A DNA stretch of 64,000 bases from Arabidopsis thaliana (Eukaryota; Streptophyta; Magnoliopsida; Brassicales; Brassicaceae): positions 5,208,001-5,272,000 of the forward strand of contig NC_003070.9 in assembly GCF_000001735.4 (NCBI RefSeq), read 5' to 3'. Below, in pieces: positions 33,592-44,537 of this stretch (positions are counted from its first letter, which is position 1; each line of letters starts with the position of its first letter). The notes under the pieces were generated by a model. That model searched no databases. It was not told the DNA's origin and saw only the letters and a program-made list of their open reading frames with translations. The translations under genes and the position numbers were made by a program.

Positions 33592-33603
33592 TAAACATGG
33601 GCC
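33547..33603. promoter_or_regulatory. Duplicated site II elements upstream of CCMH
   Basis: TAATAAACATGGGCC occurs twice, with TGGGCC at 33555-33560 and 33598-33603. Paired TGGGCC/T motifs are typical of nuclear genes for mitochondrial respiratory proteins in Arabidopsis, which fits CCMH. Confidence 0.5.
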
Positions 33604-34728
33604 TTGTAACTGATAGAACTATATTCTATCAGTAACTGCATAAAACTCACTAAGAGAAGACCAACACTCTTTGGAGTCCAAATGACCAAAACAAATTGAG
33701 AAGAGAAATATGAGATGAACCAAAACAATGAAACATAGAATAGCGTCAGGAAGGAACAATGTTACAGAAACAATTAAAAGAAAAAAACACATTCTACAAT
33801 AGGAGAAAGTGAGGGTGAAACAAAAGCACCACACTGAATACTCATACTATTAGCTGAATTAGTGTTGGTGATGGGTCTGCTCTTCTTCTTCATCACCCGT
33901 TTATTTTACTTGGGGTCTGGAGTCATGGGTGAATAAAGGCTAGAGGGGGCAGAGCCCCATGGTGCCGATCATTGATGACTCACTGTCTTTCTAAATCATT
34001 TTGCTATGAAGGCAGCCTCAATTCTGATATTATGGAACTAGGCAAGTGGGCATTATCTGTGATGACCAATAAAGCATGACATAATAAAGCATGACATGTT
34101 AGACAAGAAGAATTGCAGTGTAATATTTAGTTATTTACATTCATCCAGACATATCATAACTTCTAAATTGCACAATCTTTGCCTTTCTGCTAAAGAGCAA
34201 ACTCAACAACAGAGAGAAGCCAATCTTTCTCTTTTCAGTGTTCTGTATATGAATTACACAAAAGCTACTAACACCAAATGTTTAATCTGTATATGAATTC
34301 GTTTGACAGAAGGAGAGCTGAGCAGTCACTAACAAGTAACAACAAACTATACAATTCAATTTGGGATTTGATTCTGCAAGACCTAATAGAGACATGGCTA
34401 CTACTTGCCAACGATAGCATTTCGCCCTGCTTTCTTCTTGCATTTGAAACTGAATAGCAAAAAGAGAATCAACGGTTCGTGAAATAGGCGCAGAAAAAGC
34501 AAATCGCAAGAGAGAAGCTACTTTATTGGCCCAAATCCTATTTCATCCAGTTTTGTGTCTTACAGGCGATACATAAGCTTTGCCACCATTGCCAATGGAG
34601 ACAAAGTTCAGACATTTAAGCACCGCACAATCAACAGAAGCAACGCAAACGGATTTGTAAGCTGTAAAAGTCTAATACTTTTTATTTATATACACGAGGG
34701 AAGAACACTTCTGACAATGTGAGGACTC

Positions 34729-35196
34729 TCAGACAAATCCTTCAACCAAGATCGGTTTCATCTCCTCTTCTTCATCTTCATCACTCTGATCCTTCTTCTC
34801 ACTGCTTCTCTCAATACCTTCAACATCTAGATCCTTCAAACCATCAACGCAGCTCTTCCCTTCTTCTCCTTCGCCAGCCACCACCAAATCTCCGGCCTGT
34901 TTCGATTCAGCCAACTTCTCAATGCCTTTTCCAGCTAAACACGGCCCAGTATCCCTTTCATTGTCTCCTCCAACGATAATCTTGTCTGCAGTTTCCGGAA
35001 TAGGATCCGCTAAACAACCGTCTTCCTCCTCGTGGTCGAATATCGACGCTGCGCGAGACTTCACGGCGTTAGCGGCTTTGCGAAATGCTTCCTGAATAGA
35101 TTCCGGCGGCAGAGCACAATCCTCGAGACCGGCGTCTGCAAGTGCCGGCGGGAGGATCGTATCGAGCAAGCCAACTCTTTCTTTCGTAGCCTCCAT
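34729..35196 (-). CDS. Small acidic protein of unknown function
   Basis: A single-exon frame of 155 residues, MEATKERVGLLDTILPPALA to KPILVEGFV. The first ~60 residues contain a possible amphipathic helix (ESIQEAFRKAANAVKSRAAS). The rest is strongly acidic, ending with DQSDEDEEEEMKP just before the C-terminus. No signal peptide or membrane segment. I do not recognise a domain. It lies divergent from the PX-domain gene, with 602 bp between start codons. Coding character is supported by length, composition bias and an in-context ATG. Confidence 0.82.
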   Translation of the reverse strand: MEATKERVGLLDTILPPALADAGLEDCALPPESIQEAFRKAANAVKSRAASIFDHEEEDGCLADPIPETADKIIVGGDNERDTGPCLAGKGIEKLAESKQAGDLVVAGEGEEGKSCVDGLKDLDVEGIERSSEKKDQSDEDEEEEMKPILVEGFV

Positions 35197-35798
35197 AGAT
35201 GCAGAGAGATTCAGAGCTCTCTTCCCTGAAATGTGAATGAACCCTAAATTGGATAATTAAATCCTTTTTCCGAGGAAAAGGCGGTGATAAGGGTATTCCA
35301 GTCATTATACTTCATTGTTGGATCTAAATTACAAAATAGCCCAGTGTTTTAGTGAGCCCAAGGTTCGACACCTAGCGAGATCATATGGACTTGATTGATT
35401 GCCCAGTGTTTTGTTAATAAAAATAAACCATTAATGAAATGCTAACAACAACGAAGAGAGAGAATTAAAAGATCCTCCTACCGTATTCCCGGGAACATTC
35501 GCCGGAGAAACGTACGGAATCAACAACCTTCCCCGGGAAAGAATCCATTACCGCCGATTCTATCAATTCGTATACCGTATTTGACTACCCAGCCATTGAT
35601 TCTCTCTCCCTCTCTTCCCTTTTCATTGTTTCTAAACCAGCTCATCTTTCCTGATCCGGACGTTTTTCGAAGATCGGGTCCTAATTCCCCGGGAATGGGT
35701 CCTTAAGTTCTGGAAGAAATCCGTCCGCTCTGTCTGGTAATTTCATTGAAGGACGGATTAAGCAAGCGTGTGTGAGATCAGAAAAGACGGATTCAACT
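35197..35798. other. Divergent promoter region: acidic protein and PX-domain gene
   Basis: 602 bp between divergent starts. The right part (from about 35460) is likely the long C/T-rich leader of the PX-domain gene. No repeat or RNA gene is evident. A tRNA B-box-like string near 35360 was judged to be chance. Confidence 0.55.
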
Positions 35799-38700
35799 AT
35801 GAGCACCCAGAAGCAAGTGGTGACTATTCGGGACCTGGTAGATGAAGCCAAGAAACGAATTGTAATCGTGGTCATATGCGTCGTCGGACTTTCCTACCTC
35901 ATGTCCCGTAAGTTTGGTGTTGTTCTTATTTGATCGATACTATGAACTCTTCAGTTTTAGTTTATATTGAAGTATTGGTTCAGTAGCTACTTATATGAAT
36001 TTATCTCAGCAATCTCTAATGAGTATTTACGTTTGTTTAAACTTCTGCAGTGACAAGTTCATCGGTTTTGGTTAACCTTACTCCTGCTGTGTTATTGATC
36101 ATCCTTTTTCGTTATTACACTCTCGATAGTGAAATGAAAAGAAAAGCTGCAGCTTACACCAACAAGCCATCGTCGTCTCTGAATGCACCAACTCTAAACA
36201 AAACACCTGAACTCCCTAAAGCAGCTCCACGGTCTGACTGGAGAAGCAAAGTGAACTCTCAAGTCGTTGAGGATGCAATTGATCACTTTACTCGTCACCT
36301 CATTTCTGAATGGGTTCTGGATCTTTGGTACTCTCGAATTACACCGGATAAGCAAGGTCCTGAAGAACTGGTGTTTATTATTAACGATGTTCTTGGGGAA
36401 CTTTCACGGCGGTTTAGAAATGTAAATCTTATTGATCTATTGACAAGGTCTGTTCTTCTTAGTGTCTTCATCTCATTTTGAGTTACTGATAAGGTAGCTT
36501 CTTCAAGAATCTAAACTGTTGTATTTGATTTAGGGATTTGATTGATATTATATGTCGCCGTGTGGAGCTTTTCCGCGAGTGTCAAGCAAAGATTGAGAGA
36601 CAACAAAGGAGAAGCCTCAGTTTTGAAGACAGAGACTCAGAACTAAGACGTGTGATGGCCAGTGAAGATAAATTGCACCCTGCTTTGTTCTCTCCTGAAT
36701 CCGAGCATAAGGTTTTCTGTAGTCTAAGTTGCGATGAGCTGTTATTTAGATTTGTTTGATGTTTTACCACTTATTACTATCAGGTGGTGATACTATGGTC
36801 TCTATTTGGCAGGTTCTGCAACATATAGTGAACAGTCTCATTTTAGTAACATTTAGGCCAGAGGATCTGCACTGTGCTTTTTTCCACTATACCGTGAGGG
36901 AGCTTTTTGCTTGCTGTGTGATCCGACCAGTCCTAAACCTAGCCAATCCTCGGTAAACTATTGCTTCTTTACATCACATTTTGTTCCTCTTATTCTCACC
37001 TCAACGGTACTCATTTTGTCTTCCAGGTTCATAAATGAGAGGATTGAAGCTGCTGTAATGTCAAGGATAAAGACTACTATCAGATCTAGTGCTGCAGAAG
37101 AGGCTTCTCAGTCTGAAGATCTCTCAAATGTTTCTCCTGATCATTTTTCTAGATATATGGACCCCTCTGTCACAGGTGTTGAGCTTGTGCAGTTGAAAAA
37201 TGAACAGCAAAAAAATTCTAAAAAGAAAAGCGCTACAGATAAACAGCATGTAAAAGAGCTCTCTAAAGATCCATTGCTTTCTATGGACACTCGATCTTCC
37301 CGATCGTGGAACTCTTTCCCCTCAACATCCAAAATAGGTGATGGTAGTAAAGATCCTCAAGGACATCGAGGAGGAGAGGGTTGGGGTGACGTGTTAGACA
37401 TGATGTCACAAAGGAAAACTGAGACCCTTGCTCCTGAGCATCTTGAAAGCGTGTGGGCAAAAGGAAGAAACTATAAAAAGAAGGAAGGTGGGAAAGTTGA
37501 TGAGCGCGTGCCCCCGAGATGGTCTAGCAAGGCTGGTGACTGCAATGAAAACACTGTGAATGCAAGAGAGTCCAGTCAGCGTAAAGTTGTAAATACAGAC
37601 AGTCATTTATCAAGTTATTCCTCTGCTGAAGAGGATGAGGAGCAAACAAAGAGTAGTCATTCTTATACATCCGAGGATGAGGAAACGGTAACAGGTCTAA
37701 ACAGTCCTGGGACTCGTGTCTGGGATGGTCGAACGAAGAAAAATCTTGGTGTTTCACGGATACACCATCCACTTGAAAATTCAGGCCGTTCTTTAAAAAA
37801 GACCAGTAAAGGGCATGAACGTTATCAGCAAGTACCCGGTCATCAATCTGGCAGGAAGAGATCCAGAATTTCTGGTCATATTATAGACGATGATGATAGT
37901 GATGATTCTGAAGATGGTTCTTTGACTAGATCATACAGTGGAATGTCTGCAACGTCATCTACATCATACGTTTCAGCGGCAGAAAGTGACCTTCCCAATG
38001 CCCCTAAAAGTTCTTTGTTGGTTGATTCCTTTGCGAAGTTGAGATGTGAGGTACAGTTAAATGTCGGTTCCAAACACTCATAAAGCTGCAGACAATTATG
38101 TCCTTATGCTGTATCATACGATAGATAAATTTAGGTTCTTCTTACAGGTTCTGGGTGCCAATATTGTGAAGGGTAGTTCTAAGATGTTTGCTGTGTATTC
38201 AGTTGCAGTCACAGATGAAAGTAATCATAGCTGGTCTATCAAAAGAAGGTGATCGAATAATATTGCTACGGATCTGATGTTGGTGCTTTGTCTTTTACAA
38301 TTTTTAATTATGTGAACTTTCAGATTTCGACATTTTGAGGAGCTTCACCGACGGCTAAAAGTGTTTCCTGAGTACAAACTTCATTTACCGCCAAAGCATT
38401 TCCTATCAACAGGCGTGGACATACCTGTTATCCAAGAGCGATGTGTACTACTTGACGAGTATATCAAGGTCAAACGCCATGTCTCTTGTTTTTAACTATC
38501 TGTTCATGCTTTACATGGTGTATTGTATATGGAGTATGTTTTATTTTTCTACTGGATTTGTTTTTTTGATGAGTAGTTTACCGTGAATTAGTTTTTGGTT
38601 TTCATACTCTGGTAGCTACTTTGGATTTCTGAGAAGCTAATACTGAATGTTCTTATGTATGAAACTTCACCATCTACTGCTCTGTAATTTTACTCTGAAG

Positions 38701-40604
38701 TCTGAAGTTTAGTCAGGCTTGCTTTGATCTACTGAAGTTATGTACCTTTGTAGTTTGATCTGCTCAAGTAGCTAAGGCTGATAGTTCTAATGCTTGAACT
38801 TTTGTACACAGTTGCTTTTCAACGCCTTCTATTCTTCCATGTTAACTAAATGTGAATGTTTGCTTTGCATTGAAGTGATTCTGCTGTTTTCCTTATTCTG
38901 CGTATTATCCTTTCTCTACTTTGCTCAGAAGCTTTTGCAGCTACAACGAATTTCAGGATCAATTGAAGTTTGGGACTTCCTCAGTGTGGATTCTCAGGTA
39001 GATTCTCTTCTGCTGATTCAAAGATCACTAGTGCTGACAAATTTTGATATGTAACTTGGTGCTGCTGTGCAGACTTATGCGTTCTCAAGTTCCTTCTCAA
39101 TCATTGAGACGCTAACAGGTGAGTAATCCACAACGCAATTAGATTTTTGATTTTAGTTAGTTCGATATAATTTATTGTCACTAGTAAATCGTTTCAGTTA
39201 AACCTGTCAATAAGACATCTACTGTCGCTACAAATATAGCAAGTATGACTCAGGCAGCACCAGGTCCGCTTCCTCGGAGGGAAAATCTGAGTTCTGAGAA
39301 TGGGATATCGGGTCAAAATATGAGGAATAACGTTATGGTGGATGATGTAAAGTCAAAAGTGAAAAATCTTGGAAATGATCATGTGAAGACACCTGATGTA
39401 GATGTGAGAAACCGCAAAGAGAATGGCGGGCTAAAAGTGGGTACTCAACATGCCGATGATGTGGCCTGCGCTGGCCTGCCCACCGAGGTATATCCACACC
39501 TAGCATCAGCCAATCGAATTTTTCTGATATTTTATCTTTTGCATCGTGGGAAAGCATGAGGCAAGTGCTTGTATTTCTTGCAGTGGGTTCCTCCAAAGCT
39601 AACATTACCCTTGCTAGACTTAGTAGATGTTGTCTTTCAACTCCAGGAGGGTGGGTGGATCAGGTACGTAATTTTATAACCAGGGTCCAGGGGACATACT
39701 AATTTTCTCTATCTCAGTCAAGAAAGTGGAGTAATTCTGATTATTTATTTTTGCACGTTACAAGGCGGAAAGCTTTTTGGGTTGCCAAACAGATACTTCA
39801 ACTTGGGATGGGGGACGCATTGGACGATTGGGTACTTGAAAAAATTTGTCTTTTGCGGCGGGGAACTGTAGTTGCTTCTGGAATTCAACGGGTTGAACAG
39901 GTGAGAACCTCCACTAGAACTCCTTCCTTTTGCACAGTGAGAGGTAGTGGCGAAAGTCACAGTGAATAATGGAAAAAGTATGCCTAACAGGGATATATCT
40001 CTGTGATGTCTTTGGTCTTGTTATATTTCAATCCGTGGTGAGATTTGAAAGAGCTCTTTGGTATGACCTCTCAGATACTATGGCCGGATGGTGTATTCAT
40101 GACAAAGCATCCAAAAAGGCAGCAACAATCCAGCATTTCTGAAGAGGAGCAGAAACAAGAAGCAGAGAGACGAGCAAAGTTTGTTCATGAGCTGATGATC
40201 GGTAATGAGCGTCCTGTTATCTGATTTTTTTTTTTTGCATCAATGATTGCGAAGCTTAATTGAACTAACATAAATGTTTGAAATAAACCCTCAACTCACA
40301 GAAAAAGCCCCAGCTACTATAGTGAGTCTTATAGGACAAAAGGAGTATGAACAATGTGCAGAAGATCTTTACTTTTTCCTTCAGGTAAACATTCCACTTG
40401 ATTTCAGGTTTGTGCGATGCTTACATGCATTTGATGATTTCATTGTTAAAATTATTCTTGTTTCAGTCATCAGTGTGTTTGAAGCAATTGGCGTTTGACA
40501 TTTTGGAGTTGTTGCTACTATCAGCGTTTCCGGAAATGGAGCAAGCTTTCAAAAAATTGCACTACGAAAAACACCTCTTTGGTCAATATACACCACCGAA
40601 CTGA
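35799..40604 (+). CDS. PXA-PX-nexin C domain protein (SNX13/14/25-like)
   Basis: Fifteen exons (35799-35907, 36051-36447, 36534-36711, 36813-36952, 37027-38050, 38148-38248, 38324-38468, 38929-38997, 39073-39118, 39198-39487, 39584-39663, 39765-39900, 40075-40201, 40302-40384, 40467-40604) give 1020 residues. Two N-terminal membrane segments (IVIVVICVVGLSYLMS and SSSVLVNLTPAVLLIILF) anchor it. A PXA domain follows (about 95-300: FTRHLISEWVLDLWYSRI, RPEDLHCAFFHYTVRELF). Then comes a long Ser/acidic linker, a PX domain (~620-720: FAVYSVAVTD, HLPPKHFL) that should bind phosphoinositides, and a C-terminal nexin domain. This architecture tethers membranes or lipid droplets in animals; the plant role is inference. 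Residues 300-600 are low-complexity and very hydrophilic. Confidence 0.94.
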
Positions 40605-40824
40605 TACTTGGATTTTCATTGTAATCATCTTCCATATTACGTGGAGTTTTGCTAGAATTCTTTAAACAGTAATAGCACGGATGCATTTCATTGATGAGTG
40701 ATCACACTATCAGAAATAGGATTGCACAGTAAAGGAAGTACAAGAGCAAAAAAGATAAACAAACGAATTAAAAAAAAAAGCTACATAGCAAGAAAGAGAT
40801 GGCAAAACGCAAACTGAACAATGC

Positions 40825-41381
<557 letters not shown>

Positions 41382-41460
41382 TGCCGCAGATGCAGGGGAT
41401 GATCAAAGTTTGCTCTACAGAAATCTTTGCGGCTCCGAGAAGACGACTGTGTAGCGTCCT

Positions 41461-41538
41461 TTAGGGTTTTTCCTACCCAAAATGGATCTTCATTGGTTAC
41501 CGCCAAAAATATGGGCTTCTTAATGGGCTTCATGGGCC
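41461..41538 (-). promoter_or_regulatory. Telo-box and site II cluster of RPL37A
   Basis: TTAGGGTTT (41461-41469; AAACCCTAA on the gene strand) is about 80 bp upstream of the ATG. TGGGCT at 41512 and 41524 and TGGGCC at 41533 follow. This arrangement is standard for ribosomal protein genes active in dividing cells. Confidence 0.7.
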
Positions 41539-41797
41539 TGGTTCTGATATTACCTCGAGTCAACTGGCATACAGTATATATAATATGAGTAGTGAGTGGT
41601 GGTGGCAATGATAAGTAGGGGACCAATTTTGAACACTGCTTATCAATGTGATGACGATTGCTTACCTATAAAAGTGGACAACACAATCAACAAGATGACA
41701 CCTTCTTAAAGTCTGACACTATCAGCTTGCTTCTTCAACTACTACATGCCACTAAATCAATGTTAGGTTTCCTTTTGAGATCCCTAGTGACATAAAT

Positions 41798-41821
41798 ATG
41801 GTTATCTTCTCAAAAAAATGA
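41798..41821 (+). promoter_or_regulatory. Seven-codon uORF before the small basic protein gene
   Basis: ATGGTTATCTTCTCAAAAAA followed by ATGA encodes MVIFSKK and a stop, ending 12 bases before the main ATG. With the TATA box at 41667 it is likely inside the leader, so it could lower translation of the downstream frame. Confidence 0.5.
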
Positions 41822-41833
41822 GCAGCAAGAAAG

Positions 41834-42370
41834 ATGATGAAACCTACATCAAAATCAATTCAGAGAGTTGGTCGTTTCTTAAAGAAGACTCTTGGGAGCA
41901 TCAAGTCCACTATCTGCTCTAGTGATTACAAAAACTTACCTAACGACACTCCTCTCTTGAGCCCTTACTCCTGCAGCCGCCGCTGTCCAGAAGATTCCCA
42001 AACCCAAACCAAAGAAAGCTACACCGTTATCTGTTGTGACACGGCTGTGGCAGATACAACACACCAGAAGAGTCTCAACAACCAACATAAAAAGAAACCG
42101 AAGAAAGTCGCTGAGCCATTCGAGGATGCAAAGAAAAGAGGTGACGCGTTGGCGCAAAAGATGAAAGATCTCAATATGGTGGATCTGAGAGACGTGGATC
42201 ACGCATTGGATGTAAGGGAAGCGCTTCGATGCTATTCAAGCATCAGAAGTCCTGTGTATCTTGACATTGTTGACAATTTCTTCACAGACATGTATTACGA
42301 GTTCTCTGATCCTCGTACCTCTGCTAAGATCAACGGTTCAAGGAGAAAGGCAGGCTCCTTCAGGCTTTAA
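41834..42370 (+). CDS. Small basic protein of unknown function
   Basis: A single-exon frame of 178 residues starting MMKPTSKSIQRVGRFLKKTL. The N-terminus is a basic amphipathic segment. The middle contains a Lys-rich stretch (NNQHKKKPKKVAEPFEDAKK) and the helix GDALAQKMKDLNMVDLRDVD. The best conserved-looking part is the C-terminus, DVREALRCYSSIRSPVYLDI followed by VDNFFTDMYYEF. No signal peptide or membrane span is visible. I do not recognise a named domain. It ends facing the TMA7 gene. Confidence 0.88.
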   Translation: MMKPTSKSIQRVGRFLKKTLGSIKSTICSSDYKNLPNDTPLLSPYSCSRRCPEDSQTQTKESYTVICCDTAVADTTHQKSLNNQHKKKPKKVAEPFEDAKKRGDALAQKMKDLNMVDLRDVDHALDVREALRCYSSIRSPVYLDIVDNFFTDMYYEFSDPRTSAKINGSRRKAGSFRL

Positions 42371-42832
42371 AGTTCCTCTGGATCAGCTTTGCTTTCACGG
42401 GCTATCTGTAGTTCTTTCATCTATAGAGTATGCACTTCTTAAGAACAGTGTTAACCATTACACACACCGCTTTGGTAAAATCACCTGTCACCACCCTCAG
42501 TTTCTACCTCATCTTGTAGAGTCAAGTTACGCTCCTATTCTCAACTACTATCAATGCAACATATTTTCCACTTCAAGTTATGACAACTTACAGTTTATAA
42601 TACTATATCTGAAGATAGAGATGTGACACCCTACTACTCGATTCTTGACAAAATGATTTTAGGGTAGATACCACTTTTCTTTTTCATGAAAAAATGGAGA
42701 AAGCAAACATATGTATGGAGAAGCGAAGTTACTCTTCTCGAATTATGATAAAAAGTTACATCAACACAGGATTATCTGTTTTTTTCACTTGATAAATTTG
42801 CATTTTAAAACACACTTCATGGATAAAACGGA
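42371..42832. other. Convergent 3' region
   Basis: 462 bp between two facing stop codons (small basic protein gene, plus; TMA7, minus). AT-rich, presumably both 3'UTRs; overlap of the two transcripts is possible. No other feature. Confidence 0.6.
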
Positions 42833-44020
42833 TCATTTCTTGCCACTCTTCTTAAGTCCAGAACCTCCAAAGGATCCCTTCTGCGATGCCTTGGCTCTAA
42901 GCTCTTTAAGGGCCTGTTTTATCATTTTCATTCAAAACAAAACAGGTCAGGCTTTCGGTAACAAATGATCACTGTACTTCTCATGCGAAAGAAAGGCTAA
43001 TGAGTCTTTCACACAATTGGGTGGAAAAAAAGTAGACTAAACATCCTAACATGGGCAAATGGTCACTATTTCATCAAAGTAAGAAGAAACTAGTCCATAT
43101 CATCTCAAAAGAATCTGTAATGAATACCCCTAAACTAACAAATAATTAATAGAAATGACCCATCTAGTTGTAGTCACCAGCTATAAAGTCATAATTAGAG
43201 TCAGCTTGATTAGTAGACCAAACTGACAAAGTGGAACATATTAATGCACAACCTTTACAAAACCTTTACAAACCTATGTATCTAAACAGAAGCTCTCTTG
43301 TGAAGATACAATCTTTGATTCGTATTTTATAGCTTTCCATTGAAAGAGGAGCCCAAACATATAAGTTTAACTAGATGCATTTTTCCAATCACAAAACTTC
43401 ATATGAACAAAAAGAGAAAACAAGTCAGAGCATCAAAGTGGGAACTCACCTTTTCCTCATCTTTCTTCTTCTGAATGTTAGCTAAGTCAGTCTGCATTGA
43501 TACCAAATCAACATTTCAGCAATTAGAGAATGTCTAAGAGTCATTAATACACAAATAGTATGCAAACAAAATCAAGTGAAGAAGTCAAGACTGTGCCCTT
43601 AAAAACACTGGATCAAAATTCGAACTTGCGTATAAATCATTGAATCCGAGCAAAATTAATGATTTATGAGTCACTGAATGTTAACAAATTTTAAGAATTC
43701 AAGTTAGTTGGACAATCAAAACCAGATCCAGAGCAAAAGCATCGTTTGATTCGAGGTCTAAAGCTAACAATATAAGCCGATTTAGCTGAAGGCAAATCAA
43801 CAGAAAATCCAACTCTTAAAAGAAAAAAGAAACAGTAGAGTCACCTCGTCGTATTCCTTCTTATCAGCTTTAGGCTGCTTCAAAGGTTTCGCCTTTCCTC
43901 CTGTTTAAAACCAAAATAAGATGAGCAGATCGTAAACGATGTCTCTAATCACTTTATTCGGTGAACGAATCACCAACTCAAATCTCTGTATAACAGCAAC
44001 GTACCTTGCTTGGAAGACAT
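42833..44020 (-). CDS. TMA7: TMA7, translation machinery-associated protein
   Basis: Four small exons (44005-44020, 43845-43900, 43450-43491, 42833-42913) give 64 residues, MSSKQGGKAKPLKQPKADKK to GGSGLKKSGKK. Lysine makes up about a third of the protein. The family (also called CCDC72) is short and conserved from yeast to plants and associates with ribosomes. Introns 2 and 3 are long compared with the exons (353 and 536 bp). The gene shares a 517-bp divergent promoter with the Barentsz-like gene. Confidence 0.95.
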
Positions 44021-44537
44021 GATTGGTTCGTTGAGCTAGGGTTCGATGTTGAGCTCAAAATTGGGGAAAAAGTAGCTGAGAGTTGCAGACGGTATCGAAT
44101 CTCTCTGATTGGGGCTACGGTTCATATTTATAATGAGTTCGTAGTAACAACGCAACCTATTAAATGGGCTCTGAAAGTGTATGGCCCATTAAAAGGCCTA
44201 CAAATTTCTTTTTGGGCCCGTTAAATACCTTTATTTGGGTCAACCTAGGTCACAGTCGTTATATTTAATGCGCGAAATAACAAAATAAAATCGATTAATT
44301 AACAGTTAACAAAAGGTCTGGCTCCATTCGATTTCATTGGAAACCCCCAAAATCGCTGAAGAACGCCTCTCGAGCTCAGATAGGGTTTATAGGTATGCGC
44401 GAGCTTTCTTCTACATAGTCGATTAGTACGGAGCGCTTGAGCGACTCTTTCGATTTCTCAATTGAATTTCTTCTTCATCTAGGTTTTGGATTTACGAGTA
44501 CCACTCTCCTTTTTTTCAGGTTTCTAGAGAGAATTTC
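44021..44537. promoter_or_regulatory. Shared divergent promoter of TMA7 and the Barentsz-like gene
   Basis: Three site II motifs lie within 55 bp: TGGGCT (44165), GGCCCA (44183) and TGGGCC (44213). A telo-box TAGGGTTT (44381-44388) sits near the Barentsz start. A 5'UTR intron of the rightward gene is well marked: donor GTATGC at 44393 and acceptor TTTTTTCAG ending 44519. Confidence 0.65.

Larger units (their letters stand above)
33118..34728. other. CCMH 5' flank and intergenic region up to the acidic protein gene
   Basis: 1.6 kb. It contains the CCMH leader with two uORFs, a 15-bp direct repeat TAATAAACATGGGCC (two copies, TGGGCC at 33555 and 33598), a doubtful small ORF (33421-33591), and otherwise AT-rich text. 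Near 34079 the phrase ATAAAGCATGACAT is duplicated. I see no convincing gene between 33600 and 34728; the last few hundred bases are probably the 3'UTR of the next gene. Confidence 0.55.
41382..41833. other. Divergent region between RPL37A and the small basic protein gene
   Basis: 452 bp. The left half is the RPL37A promoter; the right half has a TATA box (TATAAAAG, 41667-41674) and a short uORF for the rightward gene. No other structure. Confidence 0.6.

Noticed and set aside
33345-33728. 127-codon minus-strand frame upstream of CCMH
   Set aside because: No family signal and Phe/Leu-rich composition of AT-rich intergenic DNA; it runs across the duplicated site II block.
34096-34509. Two 66-75-codon frames in the spacer before the acidic protein gene
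   Set aside because: No domain and random-looking composition; more likely 3'UTR or spacer.
35340-35400. tRNA-like string with a B-box resemblance (AAGGTTCGACACCT)
   Set aside because: No matching A-box, no acceptor-stem pairing and no anticodon arm could be built around it.
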